From contig NJFT01000137.1 in NCBI GenBank assembly GCA_002221725.1, forward strand, positions 44,332 through 108,331: 64,000 nucleotides of DNA. The letters are read 5' to 3'. Positions 1 through 10,823 of the stretch are shown piece by piece (the stretch's first letter is position 1; every line of letters begins with the position of its first letter). Below the pieces are notes generated by a model. It did no database searches, had not been told where the DNA came from, and saw only the letters and a list, made by a program, of their open reading frames with translations. The position numbers and the translations under genes were made by a program. Origin of the DNA: Scedosporium boydii (Eukaryota; Ascomycota; Sordariomycetes; Microascales; Microascaceae).

Positions 1-3000
1 CCAGGATCGGATTAGAATCTGCAGATGTTGTCCCATTCTTCACGGCGAACTTCGAGACACTACGACAAATCTCTGTACTTCGGGATTATAAACTTGGAAA
101 CAGCATTAAGAGCGACAATATTACTGTCCTCTCCAACGTACCGACACTTGCCCAGCTATATCTGGAGGATACTCATGGCTCGGCCCAACTTCTACAGGCA
201 ATTGACTACTTAGCCTGTCAGGACCATGAGAACCTCGCATGGAGGGGCAGACTCCTCCCGTCAGTCCTTGCCAAGGCAGGCGGGATAGGTGCCACGACAT
301 TGAACTCTCTAGCACTACTCGAGATGGAACTACCTCAACTTACCACATTCCTATCCCAGGCGTCCCGGGCTATCACATCTAGTACGTTTGTGAATCTCAA
401 CGCTATTCTACACAAACTGGTCATAAGCTTCGTTGAGGCTCTTGAGCCAGGCCTCAGTGACAAGCTGTTGGAGACCGAGACTAAGTTGCACCAAGTTTTG
501 GCAAGTAAACCTTTGAAATTTGAGGATCGTCAAAGCTGGTTCCCCGAGGATTTGATAGAGCCTTTCCTTGGCGTCGCACCGCATATCCTTGAAGTTTTCA
601 AAGACAATCTCCTTCTGTCATGGTGTTCATTAAAAGCGACCTCTCTAGGTGGTGAGGGCGCTTATCGATTTGCCGCCTTGGCCTGGGTTCAGTTTGCTGT
701 TGGAGCGCTTCGACTTTATGTTCCCAACAGAGTCTTTGATCCACATCTCAGGCTGACGCTAGAGATCGAGTCCTACAAGGAACTGAAGGAAAACTTGTTG
801 TCCAAACTCTCTTCGCTGGCTACGTTCGAGTCGCAGTTTACTGGCCAACTTTCTAATCTACGAATCGAATTGCTTGAGCGAGAAATTGATAATCTGGGAC
901 CTCTACCGGCAGATAACGACAAAGTTTACCGACCAGAGCGGTCAGAGCTCAGCCAAATTCATGCCGAGTTTAATAATGTTTTGAAGGCCACAGTCTACTC
1001 CGAAGTAGCCACCTCAAGCCTCCATGACCTTCCCGAAGAAGGATTATACTTGGTCACGGAGAACGTCAGTCGAGTTATTTCCAGACTCTCGGGATACTTC
1101 GAAGCCTACCAAGACATGATTCGGCCGGTCGTGGACTTCCTGCGCATTATGCAAGTTGGTCTGTCGCTTAATACTGAGCCGGCACGTCTAAGCGAATCCA
1201 CTTCCGAACTCATCTCAGCTACGCCATTCCTTGGTGGCAATTTCATTGCGAGAGCACCGAGTCTTAAAAATAAGACGTTCGAGTTCATTGACCTTATTAC
1301 CATATCCTCTGCAGTGGATGGAGTGGATAATTTCAGCGCCGAGGACCGGGAGGCCGTTTCTACCTGTTTCCATGCATTCTACAATGAATGGACTCAGAAG
1401 CTCGAAGCGGACAGAAAGGAAGAAGAGGCAAAGCAGAGCCTTTACCGTTTCAAGGGCAGCTTTGAAGACGAAGAGGAAGTCAACGAAGAGGAGTTCAACG
1501 AACTATTCCCTACATTTGACGGAGAGGAGGATGAGCAGACGGCCAAACCTTCCCTCAAGAAATACAAAGTAAGGGACATGTCCATCAAAGTGGCCGAGGC
1601 TCACAGAAATCTCCTCCTCTCTACTCCAGAAGCTCCTTCTGCTATTCGAACTGCATTGCTCTCCGTTGGGCGTAAGATAGCCTCAGATCTGTCGGAAAAG
1701 TCTACTGTGGATCAGGATCTGAGCAACAAACTTCTTCCCGGCACCCTCTTGACCCTTAGCGACCAATTGTCTTCGTTGAACATGGATGGGACGCCAAGCA
1801 ACTACAATTTCTATACTGACGCAAATCTCCATGAAGCACGCCAGCTGGTTCATCTGGTCAACAGGATCAAAACTAGATTCCGCGAACTGCAACTCACTGA
1901 TGAGATTGGCCACCTTCAGCCACTCGCCGATGTGCAAGCCTCTTGCGAAAAGGTCTTACAGCTTGTACATATAGAACCACTCGCCAAGATACTACCGAAA
2001 GTGGAGCACTTGCACGCCATGGTGTACGAGTGGCAATTTGGAGGATGGGCGAGCCGTGTTCATTCCGTTCCCGAGCTGTACAACCGCTTGACCGAGTCGA
2101 TAGTTCGTTGGCGCCGATTGGAACTTTCCACCTGGTCAAAGATATTCGATATGGAAGTCCGCCGGTGCCATGATGATGCGAACTCTTGGTGGTTTGTCGC
2201 GTATCATGCGACGATTGCGATTCCCATGGCGCTCCAAGAAAAGGGTGATTTGAAAGAATACGCTGAAAAACTCGTTACGGATCTAGAGGTCTATTTCACA
2301 TCAGCTATTCTCGGACAATTCTCCACTCGACTGAGCTTGTTGAGACAATTCCATAAGCACCTAGAGCTTCTAGTTCTGGATTATCCCGCGCTTTCAATTG
2401 TGCACACTACAGTCGGCAGCTTCATTTCCATGTACCAGCGATACCAGAAGGTTGTCGACGAGGAAATTACGCGGGGTCGGTTGCCAATCGAGAAAAAGAT
2501 GAAGGATGTGCTTCTCCTTGCCAGTTGGAAGGACACAAATATCAACTCCTTACGGGACAGCGCTAGGAAATCCCACCTCAAGCTCTTCAGACTTGTTCGA
2601 AAATTCCGTGAAGTTCTTGGTCAGCCGCTCAGGCTGGTTATTGAAAAGGGTGTTCCAGACGAAGAGTATCTTCTGACTGCGCTCGCCGAGGACATGCCTT
2701 TGGCGAAGGTTGACAAGGACAGTACCGAACTGGCAAGTCGCGAAATGGTCAATTGGCTAGGGCAATTCAAACCTCTCGTCAACGTTGGCCAAACGGTATC
2801 ACGAATGACGCAGGTCGGACGGGTCCCCGAGTTTGTTGGGCAGGCCGTGGAAGAAGTAGACGCCTTCATATCGAGCCTGACAACTTCAATGCAAGAATTA
2901 AGGAAGGAAACGCCAAGCGTGTTGACCGACGAGAACAAAGACCTAGTGAAGCACCTCAAGGCTCGCAAGCGCAAGCTCTTTGCCGACGTTCTTCGCGAGG

Positions 3001-6000
3001 CTCGGACGATGGGCTTCGAATACAATCTGGACACCAAACGTCTCGCACAGCAAGAGTCGCTGTCGGCAATTCTGGCAACTTGTGGTCCATTGACCTTTTT
3101 CAACCCCACTGCGGTAGAAGGTACCGAATACTTCTTCCACAAATTCATCGATATGATGCCGAAAGTCAGAGCTACAGCAACGAACCACTCTGAGGAGGTC
3201 ACTGGCCGAGAGGTGGCGCGCAGTATCGGATACTTGGAGGGAATGCTCTCTACAATACTCAACCAGAGGCGCAGCCTCTCGAAGGGAAAATCCCTTCTCG
3301 ATATCGAGGCAACGATCAAGGACCTAAGGGATCTTAGCACGGGTGGCACGAATGACAAAATCACCAACTTAAGGAAGAACTCTAACCTATCGCGGACTTT
3401 GAAGTGGTTGATTGAGGTTCTGCGATATGCCATTCAGCTAATTGATGTCCATGCCAAGCTTGGACAAGTGGATAACTCGGTATGCCAGGGGAAACTTCAG
3501 TCGTGGCTCACCGAGCTTGGAGACTTGTCTTTAAAGGAGCAAGCATCTAGGAAGCTCCCTGCAGGCCTTACCTCGTCTGATCGTGAGGCATTGGAGACTT
3601 TGATTTCTGAGAGGCTACAAGCTTTCGAGAATGAGGTCAACGCTATGCTCCTACAGTTCGACAATGTTGCTTTTGTACTCCGAGAGCTTCTAAATTGGAC
3701 TTCGGTTTCTGCCAAGGACGCGGAAAAGCTGGAACCTCAGAGTCTGCTAGATTTTGCTGGCGAAGTCGTCACGCTTTCAAAGAAGATCCTCGAGACCGTC
3801 GCCCAGTTTCAGAAAGCGGCCGATGACCAGGACAACAAATCTCATGTCGGCAGCAGCAACAACCTTGACGCCATGATCCAGAAGCTTCGGGTTGAATCAG
3901 TGGCCCGAAATCTCAAGCAGTGTATTAATTCTCTCGGAAGCGTTGACTTGTCCAATATCGAGAACAGCCGGTCAATCACTGCGCTTATGGCTATGTTTGT
4001 CCCGATCGTGGACCAGTATGCGATAATCTGCCGCAACAGCTATACTCGGCTTCTCGAACTTCACCGCTCTACGGTCCGGCTAGCTCACTGCCTTGGAAAG
4101 TCCTACACTCACCTTGCCTCCCAAGGCTTCTGTACTCCTCAAGAGAAGTCTGACGATACTTCGGGAGGCGAGGGTAAACTAGAGTCGGGAACTGGGCTGG
4201 GAGATGGTGAAGGCGCCGAGGATATAAGCAAGGATATCCAGCCTGATGAGGATCTCTCTGAACTAGCGCAGGAGCCGAATAAAGAGAAAGATGGAGATAT
4301 CGAGGATGAAAAGGACGCCGTCGATATGGCAGATGAGGACATGGAAGGTGAGATGGGCAGTGTTGCGGGGGATGATGAAGAAGGCGACAAGGAGGGTGAT
4401 GAAGGCGAGAGCGAGAATGAAATGGACGAGGAAGCTGGTGATGTTGATGACCTGGATGCGACCGCTGTCGATGAGAAGATGTGGGAGGGAGATGGCGAAG
4501 AGGCTGAAAAGGATCAGCAGGGTGAGAAGCCCAAGGGCCAGAAACGAGACGATGAACAGATGGCAGCGGAAGCTCAGGATCAGGACATGTCGGACAAAGA
4601 AGACGCCGACAATGATGAAATGGAAGCCGCGGAAGAAGAGCCTCAAGCCGAGTCTGAAGACGTCAAAGCACAACAAGATGTGGAGCGACAGGATCAAAAC
4701 GTGGATGAGAGTGAGGCCCTGGCGCTCCCAGAAGACATGGACCTTGACTTTGGCAAGGACCAGGAGTCAGGTACGGAAGATGATGGGCTGGATGATCTTG
4801 ATAGCCTGGGCGACAAGGATGAGAGGGGTGAGGAGGAGGATGACACCAACGTTCAGGGAGACGATGATGAACCCGCCGACGAGACGAAGCCTAGCGACGC
4901 AGATGGTGAACAGCCCGAAGAGGCGGAACAGGATGACGAAGATGTCGTTGACGATGACGCCGAAATTCCCAACGATCAAGGGATTGATGAGCAGGATGAG
5001 GAACAGGAGGAGGACCAAGCCGAGCAAGACAAGAACCTTATGGAGCAGTCTTCCGCGGATCCCGTGGACACAGATCCACAGGACGTGGCGCCGAGTGACG
5101 TTAAATCAGGCGGCCAAGACCAGAACAAAGACACAATGGATGTCGACGAGGACTTCCATAACAATTCAACCCGCCAAGACGAGGGTGCGTCTGGGGATGG
5201 ATCGGATAGCCAGCAAGCTCAACCCGGAGGCCAAGGGAAGTTATCTCAGCCGGAAGAGACCGCCCAGCAGCAGAACCAGGAGGAAAAGCAAGAAGATGAA
5301 GCTGAGGCGAGCCGCCCGGAACCATTCCGAAAGCTTGGAGATGCCGTGGAGAAGTGGCACCGGCAGCATAACGAAATCAAGGATTCTCGGCCAGAGGACG
5401 ACAAGAACGAGCAGCCCAATCCTCAGGCTGAAGAGTCCGAGATGCAGCAGCGCGAATTCCAGCACCTGCAGGACGAGAACGCTGTGCCGGACACGCAGGC
5501 AATCGGTGCTGCTACCGAGGATGAAGTCCAGCCAATTGATGACTCGATGGCCATTGATGAGGAGAAACAAGATCCATCTAGCAATGTCTTGCCTGATACA
5601 GAAGAGAAAGAGGTCGAACAGGACGTTGAAAAAATGGATACTGCCGAGCCAGAGGACGGGGAAGATGTGGAAGCCAACACCGACGCCGACGATGGTCGCT
5701 CTGGTGTCAAGACTCGACAGGGTGCCTACAATAGGGAGAGGTCACCATCTCCGGCTCTCATCGACGAAGACGAAATGGACGAGAACAATGACGATGACGA
5801 AGTTTTGGAGACCGCCAGTGTTCTATCCGCCACGCACCTAACGGACGAAGCGCGTCCTCTGCGCGAATTTGCCGAGTCAATGCAACAATGGTCGGAGTTC
5901 CAGAACAAAACACAGTCGCTCTCCCAATCTCTCACCTCTCATCTCCGTCTCATCCTCACGCCCTCGCAATCGACAAAGCTCTCCGGCTCCTTCCGCACGG

Positions 6001-6746
6001 GCAAGCGCCTCAACATCAAGCGAATCATCCCATATATCGCATCCAGCTACAAGCGCGACAAGATCTGGATGCGCCGCAGCGTCCCCACCAAACGCGCCTA
6101 CCAGATCCTCCTCTGCGTCGACGACAGCAAGAGCATGGGCGAGTCCAACTCGGGCAACCTAGCCCTCGAATCCCTCGTCATGGTCTCCCGCTCCCTCACC
6201 ATGCTCGAGGCCGGCCAGATCGGCGTCGTCGGCTTCGGCGCGGACGTCTTCACTGCCCACGACCTCGCCGCTCCTTTCTCCTCCCACGACGCCGGCGCCC
6301 GCGTCCTCCAGCGCTTCTCCTTCTCCCAAGACCGCACCGACATCTGTCTTCTCATCCGTTCCACAATCGACCGCTTCCGCGCCGCCCGCCTCCAAGCCGA
6401 TCGCGGCGGCGAAGACCTCTGGCAACTCGCCCTCATCCTCTCCGATGGCCTCACGCAGTCCGCCACCCACGATTCCATCCGCAGGCTGCTCCGCGAGGCC
6501 GCGGAGGAACGAATCATGATCGTCTTCATCGTCATGGACGACGCGACGAAGCGCAAGGGAGACAGCGTCCTCCAGCTCAAGGAGGCGCGCTTCGTCAAAG
6601 ATGTCGACGGCACGTCCCGCGTCGTCATCGAGAGGTATCTTGATACCTTTCCGTTCCAGTACTATCTTATCGTGCACCATTTGGAGGATCTGCCGAATGC
6701 CTTGTCGGGACTCTTGAGGACTTGGTTTGCTGAGGTTAATGCTTAA
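1..6746 (+). CDS. MDN1: Midasin (AAA+ ribosome-maturation ATPase), C-terminal part, 5' end outside window
   Basis: The frame is open from base 3 to the TAA at 6744-6746, about 2247 codons, with no start visible, so the gene continues to the left. Midasin is a dynein-like AAA+ protein of about 4900 residues that removes assembly factors (Rsa4, Ytm1) from pre-60S particles in the nucleolus and nucleoplasm. This part holds the helical linker, then a very acidic Asp/Glu-rich tail (nt ~4140-5860), then the C-terminal MIDAS/VWA domain with the metal-binding DxSxS motif (DDSKSMGES, nt ~6118-6144), which grips the UBL domains of Rsa4/Ytm1. The AAA ring lies before the window. No intron is needed. The last ~850 nt use far more C/G-ending codons than the rest. 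Family identity rests on the order linker, acidic tail, MIDAS and on the size. Confidence 0.93.
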   Translation, partial: RIGLESADVVPFFTANFETLRQISVLRDYKLGNSIKSDNITVLSNVPTLAQLYLEDTHGSAQLLQAIDYLACQDHENLAWRGRLLPSVLAKAGGIGATTLNSLALLEMELPQLTTFLSQASRAITSSTFVNLNAILHKLVISFVEALEPGLSDKLLETETKLHQVLASKPLKFEDRQSWFPEDLIEPFLGVAPHILEVFKDNLLLSWCSLKATSLGGEGAYRFAALAWVQFAVGALRLYVPNRVFDPHLRLTLEIESYKELKENLLSKLSSLATFESQFTGQLSNLRIELLEREIDNLGPLPADNDKVYRPERSELSQIHAEFNNVLKATVYSEVATSSLHDLPEEGLYLVTENVSRVISRLSGYFEAYQDMIRPVVDFLRIMQVGLSLNTEPARLSESTSELISATPFLGGNFIARAPSLKNKTFEFIDLITISSAVDGVDNFSAEDREAVSTCFHAFYNEWTQKLEADRKEEEAKQSLYRFKGSFEDEEEVNEEEFNELFPTFDGEEDEQTAKPSLKKYKVRDMSIKVAEAHRNLLLSTPEAPSAIRTALLSVGRKIASDLSEKSTVDQDLSNKLLPGTLLTLSDQLSSLNMDGTPSNYNFYTDANLHEARQLVHLVNRIKTRFRELQLTDEIGHLQPLADVQASCEKVLQLVHIEPLAKILPKVEHLHAMVYEWQFGGWASRVHSVPELYNRLTESIVRWRRLELSTWSKIFDMEVRRCHDDANSWWFVAYHATIAIPMALQEKGDLKEYAEKLVTDLEVYFTSAILGQFSTRLSLLRQFHKHLELLVLDYPALSIVHTTVGSFISMYQRYQKVVDEEITRGRLPIEKKMKDVLLLASWKDTNINSLRDSARKSHLKLFRLVRKFREVLGQPLRLVIEKGVPDEEYLLTALAEDMPLAKVDKDSTELASREMVNWLGQFKPLVNVGQTVSRMTQVGRVPEFVGQAVEEVDAFISSLTTSMQELRKETPSVLTDENKDLVKHLKARKRKLFADVLREARTMGFEYNLDTKRLAQQESLSAILATCGPLTFFNPTAVEGTEYFFHKFIDMMPKVRATATNHSEEVTGREVARSIGYLEGMLSTILNQRRSLSKGKSLLDIEATIKDLRDLSTGGTNDKITNLRKNSNLSRTLKWLIEVLRYAIQLIDVHAKLGQVDNSVCQGKLQSWLTELGDLSLKEQASRKLPAGLTSSDREALETLISERLQAFENEVNAMLLQFDNVAFVLRELLNWTSVSAKDAEKLEPQSLLDFAGEVVTLSKKILETVAQFQKAADDQDNKSHVGSSNNLDAMIQKLRVESVARNLKQCINSLGSVDLSNIENSRSITALMAMFVPIVDQYAIICRNSYTRLLELHRSTVRLAHCLGKSYTHLASQGFCTPQEKSDDTSGGEGKLESGTGLGDGEGAEDISKDIQPDEDLSELAQEPNKEKDGDIEDEKDAVDMADEDMEGEMGSVAGDDEEGDKEGDEGESENEMDEEAGDVDDLDATAVDEKMWEGDGEEAEKDQQGEKPKGQKRDDEQMAAEAQDQDMSDKEDADNDEMEAAEEEPQAESEDVKAQQDVERQDQNVDESEALALPEDMDLDFGKDQESGTEDDGLDDLDSLGDKDERGEEEDDTNVQGDDDEPADETKPSDADGEQPEEAEQDDEDVVDDDAEIPNDQGIDEQDEEQEEDQAEQDKNLMEQSSADPVDTDPQDVAPSDVKSGGQDQNKDTMDVDEDFHNNSTRQDEGASGDGSDSQQAQPGGQGKLSQPEETAQQQNQEEKQEDEAEASRPEPFRKLGDAVEKWHRQHNEIKDSRPEDDKNEQPNPQAEESEMQQREFQHLQDENAVPDTQAIGAATEDEVQPIDDSMAIDEEKQDPSSNVLPDTEEKEVEQDVEKMDTAEPEDGEDVEANTDADDGRSGVKTRQGAYNRERSPSPALIDEDEMDENNDDDEVLETASVLSATHLTDEARPLREFAESMQQWSEFQNKTQSLSQSLTSHLRLILTPSQSTKLSGSFRTGKRLNIKRIIPYIASSYKRDKIWMRRSVPTKRAYQILLCVDDSKSMGESNSGNLALESLVMVSRSLTMLEAGQIGVVGFGADVFTAHDLAAPFSSHDAGARVLQRFSFSQDRTDICLLIRSTIDRFRAARLQADRGGEDLWQLALILSDGLTQSATHDSIRRLLREAAEERIMIVFIVMDDATKRKGDSVLQLKEARFVKDVDGTSRVVIERYLDTFPFQYYLIVHHLEDLPNALSGLLRTWFAEVNA

Positions 6747-7872
6747 ATGTTTTTTTAATTGTTTTTTGATTTACTGGATGTCTACCGAGATGGACTACGG
6801 TGTAATCGTATGTTTTCATTGTCCTTCTGGTTTGTTAGAGAAAAAGTAATAGAATCTTGAATTTTAAACCATGAACATGTCCTTTTTTCCACCCTGTTCG
6901 AGAAGTCGGCCTGCACGATGAATTCTGTGTATAACAAGGAGACAGTTGAAACCAGTTCAATATTTTTGTTTAATAATTGCAAACCGCAAGCTCGCTAGGT
7001 ACAATGTATTTCATACGTATATATATAGATATAAAAACTTTTCTTTTCGCAAAAAAGATTCCGCCCGAACCCAAGGTGTAACTGTGCCCTACACCCTGTC
7101 AACGTGTTTGATGTAAACCATGAAAGAGCCAAAAACATGACCTCCAACCAGATCCCAGATGCCCGCCCGCTTTGCAATGCCGTGAACTTTTCGGTCTTGT
7201 CGAAACCAAACGCCGATTGTGTTACTCGAATCGCAGAATCACGCCTCCCAAAAGCAATATTGCGCAGCCCGAGAAAAAAAAAAGCAAGAACGCGGAAACC
7301 CCCCAGTAATTCCATACCGCCCATGGATCATGGATCATACCCGCTGAACACCCCAAGTGCTGCCATTGCCGTACACCATGCCTTTTCTGACCCTCGCTTT
7401 TGACAATACTTGCTTCGTCCTCTGATTCCGTATGAATCTCCACAGGTCTCCTCCTGACCAAGCAGCATAAAATAAGACCTTGACCCCTCAAAACCCCCAC
7501 TCACCCCATACTCCAAAAGCAGGTAAATCCGAAGGCGCAATCGGATTCCCCCGTGAATGCTACGCCGCCTCCCAAGTAAGAACGAACCATATCCGTCAAC
7601 GAACTCCGATAACTCGCATCCTGGGACCGGCTGGATCGGAAAATGAAGAATAATCGACTTCCAAATTGTACACCTAAATCATCGAACCATCGGCGCCGAG
7701 GATGTCTCCCCCGCTGAATACCATGCGGGTTCCGTCGTAAAAATAAGTGGAGAAATGTGTGGTTTTTTATAGACAGTGAATTCGAAAAAGAAATGTTTGG
7801 CAAGATCAGACAGAAGATCTGAAAAAGTGCGAGGGCTGCTGCTGGGCGACCAGTATTCTCTCCGAGAGGGGG
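6747..7872. other. Convergent intergenic region, MDN1 / bZIP 3' ends
   Basis: This 1.1-kb stretch lies between two gene 3' ends and should hold both 3' UTRs. It is AT-rich around 6750-7060 (including an ATATATATAGATATAAAAA stretch near 7020). Short ORFs in it show no recognisable protein. Confidence 0.5.
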
Positions 7873-9572
7873 TTATCTCAAATTGCTCTGGTCGAACGAG
7901 AACTGGCTTGGGAAAGCCATACTCGCACTGAGTCCAAAGGGATCCCACTCAAGGTTCGGCTCTAAAAGCTGGGTGAGATTTCCGTAGGACTGCATCGATC
8001 CGGAGGTCTGGACTGCTTGGGCCCCAGAGGGCATCTGCCGAGGTTGGCCAGGAGAGGTGGGGGTCATTGCCATCGTCTGGTTAGGGTCGGAGAATGGAGC
8101 AGGATATGGGCCTGGTCCGCTCGGGGTGTCAATCTCGGAATCGTCCATAATATCAGCCTGAGCATCGTATTCTTGTTCTGTTGGATAACCTAGTTTAGCA
8201 CAGATATTCAGGGAAAGGCCGGTGGAGAAGAAAAGTTCGCCGTAACGGGGAAAAACCCACCAAGCTGTTCGATGTGGTTCTGGAAGGACGGGGTAGCGTA
8301 GTAACCGGATGCCGCAGTTGGCGAGGTAACCGTTCCGGGTGTCGTTGTGGGAGTCGCAGACGCAGACGCCGTGGATACAGTTGCCAGACGTGTGTTAGCT
8401 GCAGCGGATGTCGGAGCCATGACAGGAACCGGTCGTGATGTGGGCGGAGAGATCGGTCCGGGGCCGGGGACGGGGCTCAATTGGTGTTGAGGTGCGGCGG
8501 CAGGAGTCCGAAGGGGCCCAACGTCGGATGCGGGCGGAGACAAGGCCGGCTGGCTACCGAAGGTGGGTGCTGAACTCGTGGGGGAGTTCGTATGCGAAGG
8601 AGGCGTGTGTCGGTTTTTGGGTGAGAGGACAGATGGCGGCTGGGGCGGTGTCGCTAGCTGGCCCATGCCAGGTTCGAGTTTGGGAGCAATGCTCGAAATG
8701 GATCGCCGAGATTGGTGATGACGGTTCATAATGGCCCGCTGGATTGGGGGAGGCTGCGCAAGAGTTTGCGGGACATGAGTCGGGCCAAGGTTGGGGCTTG
8801 CTGTCTTAGCGCAAAGTTCGGCTTGAACATCGATGCCTATGAGAGACGGAGAAGACGTCAATAGGAGCCGGAGAGAGGGGGGCCGCAATTCGGTATTCAT
8901 GTCCATCCATACCTTTCTCAAGAAGAATGCGCTCCAGAAGGGAGTTCTTATACCGAAGCATCAAGCATTCGTCCGCCGCATTTCGGTGGGCAGTCTGGAG
9001 GTTGTGTAGGTTTTGTTCATGAATTTGGATTGTCTCCTCTAGCTGTTTAATATATTCGGTTCGGCGTTCTCGGAAGGCAGCCTGTGCCTGGCGGTTGCGT
9101 TGCTTCCTCTCCTCGGAAGTGGCATATATCTTCATCTAGATGTCAGTCATCGTTCAATGCTCCCAGTCTCGTTGCAAGCGACGGGGATGGGAAAGAACAC
9201 GCCGAGTCGGGAAAAGGGTCCATGGTGGGCTTGCAGGAGTTCTATAAAGGAGTTTCCGAGCAGGCATGCTAGACTTCCTAGAAGGAAGTCCAGTCCAACC
9301 CATTCACTCTGGCCTGCTCTTATATTCCCCGACCACACCCAGCTTCCATCTTCCTCTTGGCATTGTCGCAGGTTTTTGGGAGTAGAATCTTCTAAGGCTT
9401 GGTGTTGACTTACAGGTTTTCGGCCTCCCTTGCGTTTAGGCTGTTGAGGTTCCTGGGGAGCGTTGTTCGCGGGGACGTTGGTGGCGTGCTCGTTCTCGGG
9501 GCTGGATCGCATGGATTCTTCGCTATCTTCTTTAGTCATGACTGTTTTGTCGATGGACATCTTGTCTGCCAT
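7873..9572 (-). CDS. bZIP transcription factor (fungal AP-1-like), four exons
   Basis: Spliced on the minus strand as 9572-9414, 9135-8913, 8836-8261 and 8189-7873, giving 424 residues. Donors are gtaagt, gtatgg and gtgggt; acceptors end in tag; phases agree at every junction. The N-terminus is short and charged and ends in KRKGGRKP. The basic region follows (YATSEERKQRNRQAQAAFRE, residues ~57-76) with the N-x-x-A-Q-x-x-F-R signature of fungal AP-1-type bZIPs, then a leucine zipper with heptads up to LLEKGIDVQAEL. The rest is Pro/Ser/Thr-rich, a likely activation region. Such proteins bind DNA as dimers in the nucleus. Intron 1 (278 nt) is much longer than the other two (76 and 71 nt) and sits just before the basic region. 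The target genes and subfamily cannot be read from sequence. Confidence 0.9.
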
Positions 9573-9924
9573 ACCTCCCTACCAGAAAAGGACAGAGAGG
9601 GCAGCGGGACCTGAATCCTGGCGTGGCGAAAGAGGCAGCTTGCTAGGATGTGAGAAGGGCGTAGCTACAAGGCAAATCGAGAAGACAACTCGGGGCTGCC
9701 AAGAGTCTCCAAGTACAAGCCCGACAGTTTTGGAAGTCCTTGCCTCTTTGTCTCCAAGTACTCGTGGTATTGGCGCGTTGAGCAGGACGACGCAATCGGA
9801 TTGATAGGTGATATGGATTGGAAGATTTTGCAAGTGGTGTGGGCGAGCGCAGCTGGTGGAATGAGGAATAGGGCACTCTCCTCTACACTGGTCAACGGAG
9901 TCGAGTCGATTCGATTCGACGATA

Positions 9925-9947
9925 GACCGAGACCGAGACCGAGACCG
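9925..9947. repeat. GACCGA hexamer tandem repeat (~3.8 copies)
   Basis: The unit GACCGA repeats from 9925 to 9947, about 350 bp upstream of the bZIP start codon. A short TCGATTCGATTCGA run lies just before it. Confidence 0.8.
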
Positions 9948-10806
9948 GGTCAGGAGGTTGGAACAGAGGTGTGGGGACTTTGTGCCGGTTCGAGAAAAGA
10001 AAACAGGCTATTTTTGTCAAGCGACGTAACAAGAGATCAATTCTGTGCAGCTTGAAATTGGGTCTCTTGTAAGTGTCTGATGCACCGTCGCGGAAGTGTA
10101 AGGTGGTTGTTGAGGGAGAAGAACAAGTTGGAAACGTCGGTGCTCAATTTGCGCCCGCAAGATATGGGGTAGACAGGGGAATATGTCCGATTAAGGGTCC
10201 TGGGAAGCCTGAAGGAGGGGGGGTGACGATGTCCAGGGCGTCTGTGGCGCTAAAACCAGGACAATGTGCAAGAGTATTTGTACATTCAACTCCGTTAGAT
10301 GGCTGGAATCCGACAATCCGGTAACAGGGCAGAAAAAAAAAAAAAAGAAAATTATTCCAACCGGGCGAATCTAGAGAGTGTGGGGGAAAGTAAAAAAGAA
10401 GAGGTAATCGAAACTCGATCACAATGTGTGGCCTGTGGTTGAGGCGTGAAGGTATCTTTTCTGGTCTGTTTTCCCTTTGGCAATCAGTGATTTCTCTTGG
10501 TTCACGCCGGACTTGTTTGGAAGGCAGAGGTTACAGGCCCAGAACAGCAGGAAATTTTTTGGGCGGGTGCTTTTATGTAATGAAAAATTTTGTCTCATGG
10601 ATGATGGACCCCTCTTTCCCCCCTCCTTCCCCAAGGAGGAATAGCCCCAGGGAAGAGCATCCAGGATAGGTCCAGGATGACCTTGGGTCTCGGATAGCGC
10701 CTGCACTAGTATAGTTTAGTGAGAAGAACCCACGTACAGTGCATGCACAGTTAGCTACTTCCCACAGGTCTCTCCACAGCACTTGTACACCTCAGTATGG
10801 AGTACT

Positions 10807-10823
10807 AAGGTACTTCGTACCTT
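10807..10823. repeat. TACTTCGTA element with perfect 7-bp arms
   Basis: Arms AAGGTAC and GTACCTT flank a TTC centre. This is the most symmetric copy of the dispersed TACTTCGTA element, which also occurs exactly at 11049, 12659, 13414, 28064, 44766, 56157, 61572 and 61937 on one strand or the other. Confidence 0.7.

Noticed and set aside
4291..5841. 516-codon ORF in another frame of midasin
   Set aside because: It lies wholly inside the Asp/Glu-rich region, where GAN-rich codons leave all forward frames open. Its protein is a Met/Arg/Thr mosaic without domains.
5888..6643. 251-codon plus-strand ORF over the MIDAS domain
   Set aside because: It is a shadow frame of GC-rich coding DNA (Arg/Pro/His-rich). 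The midasin frame carries the recognised DxSxS domain.
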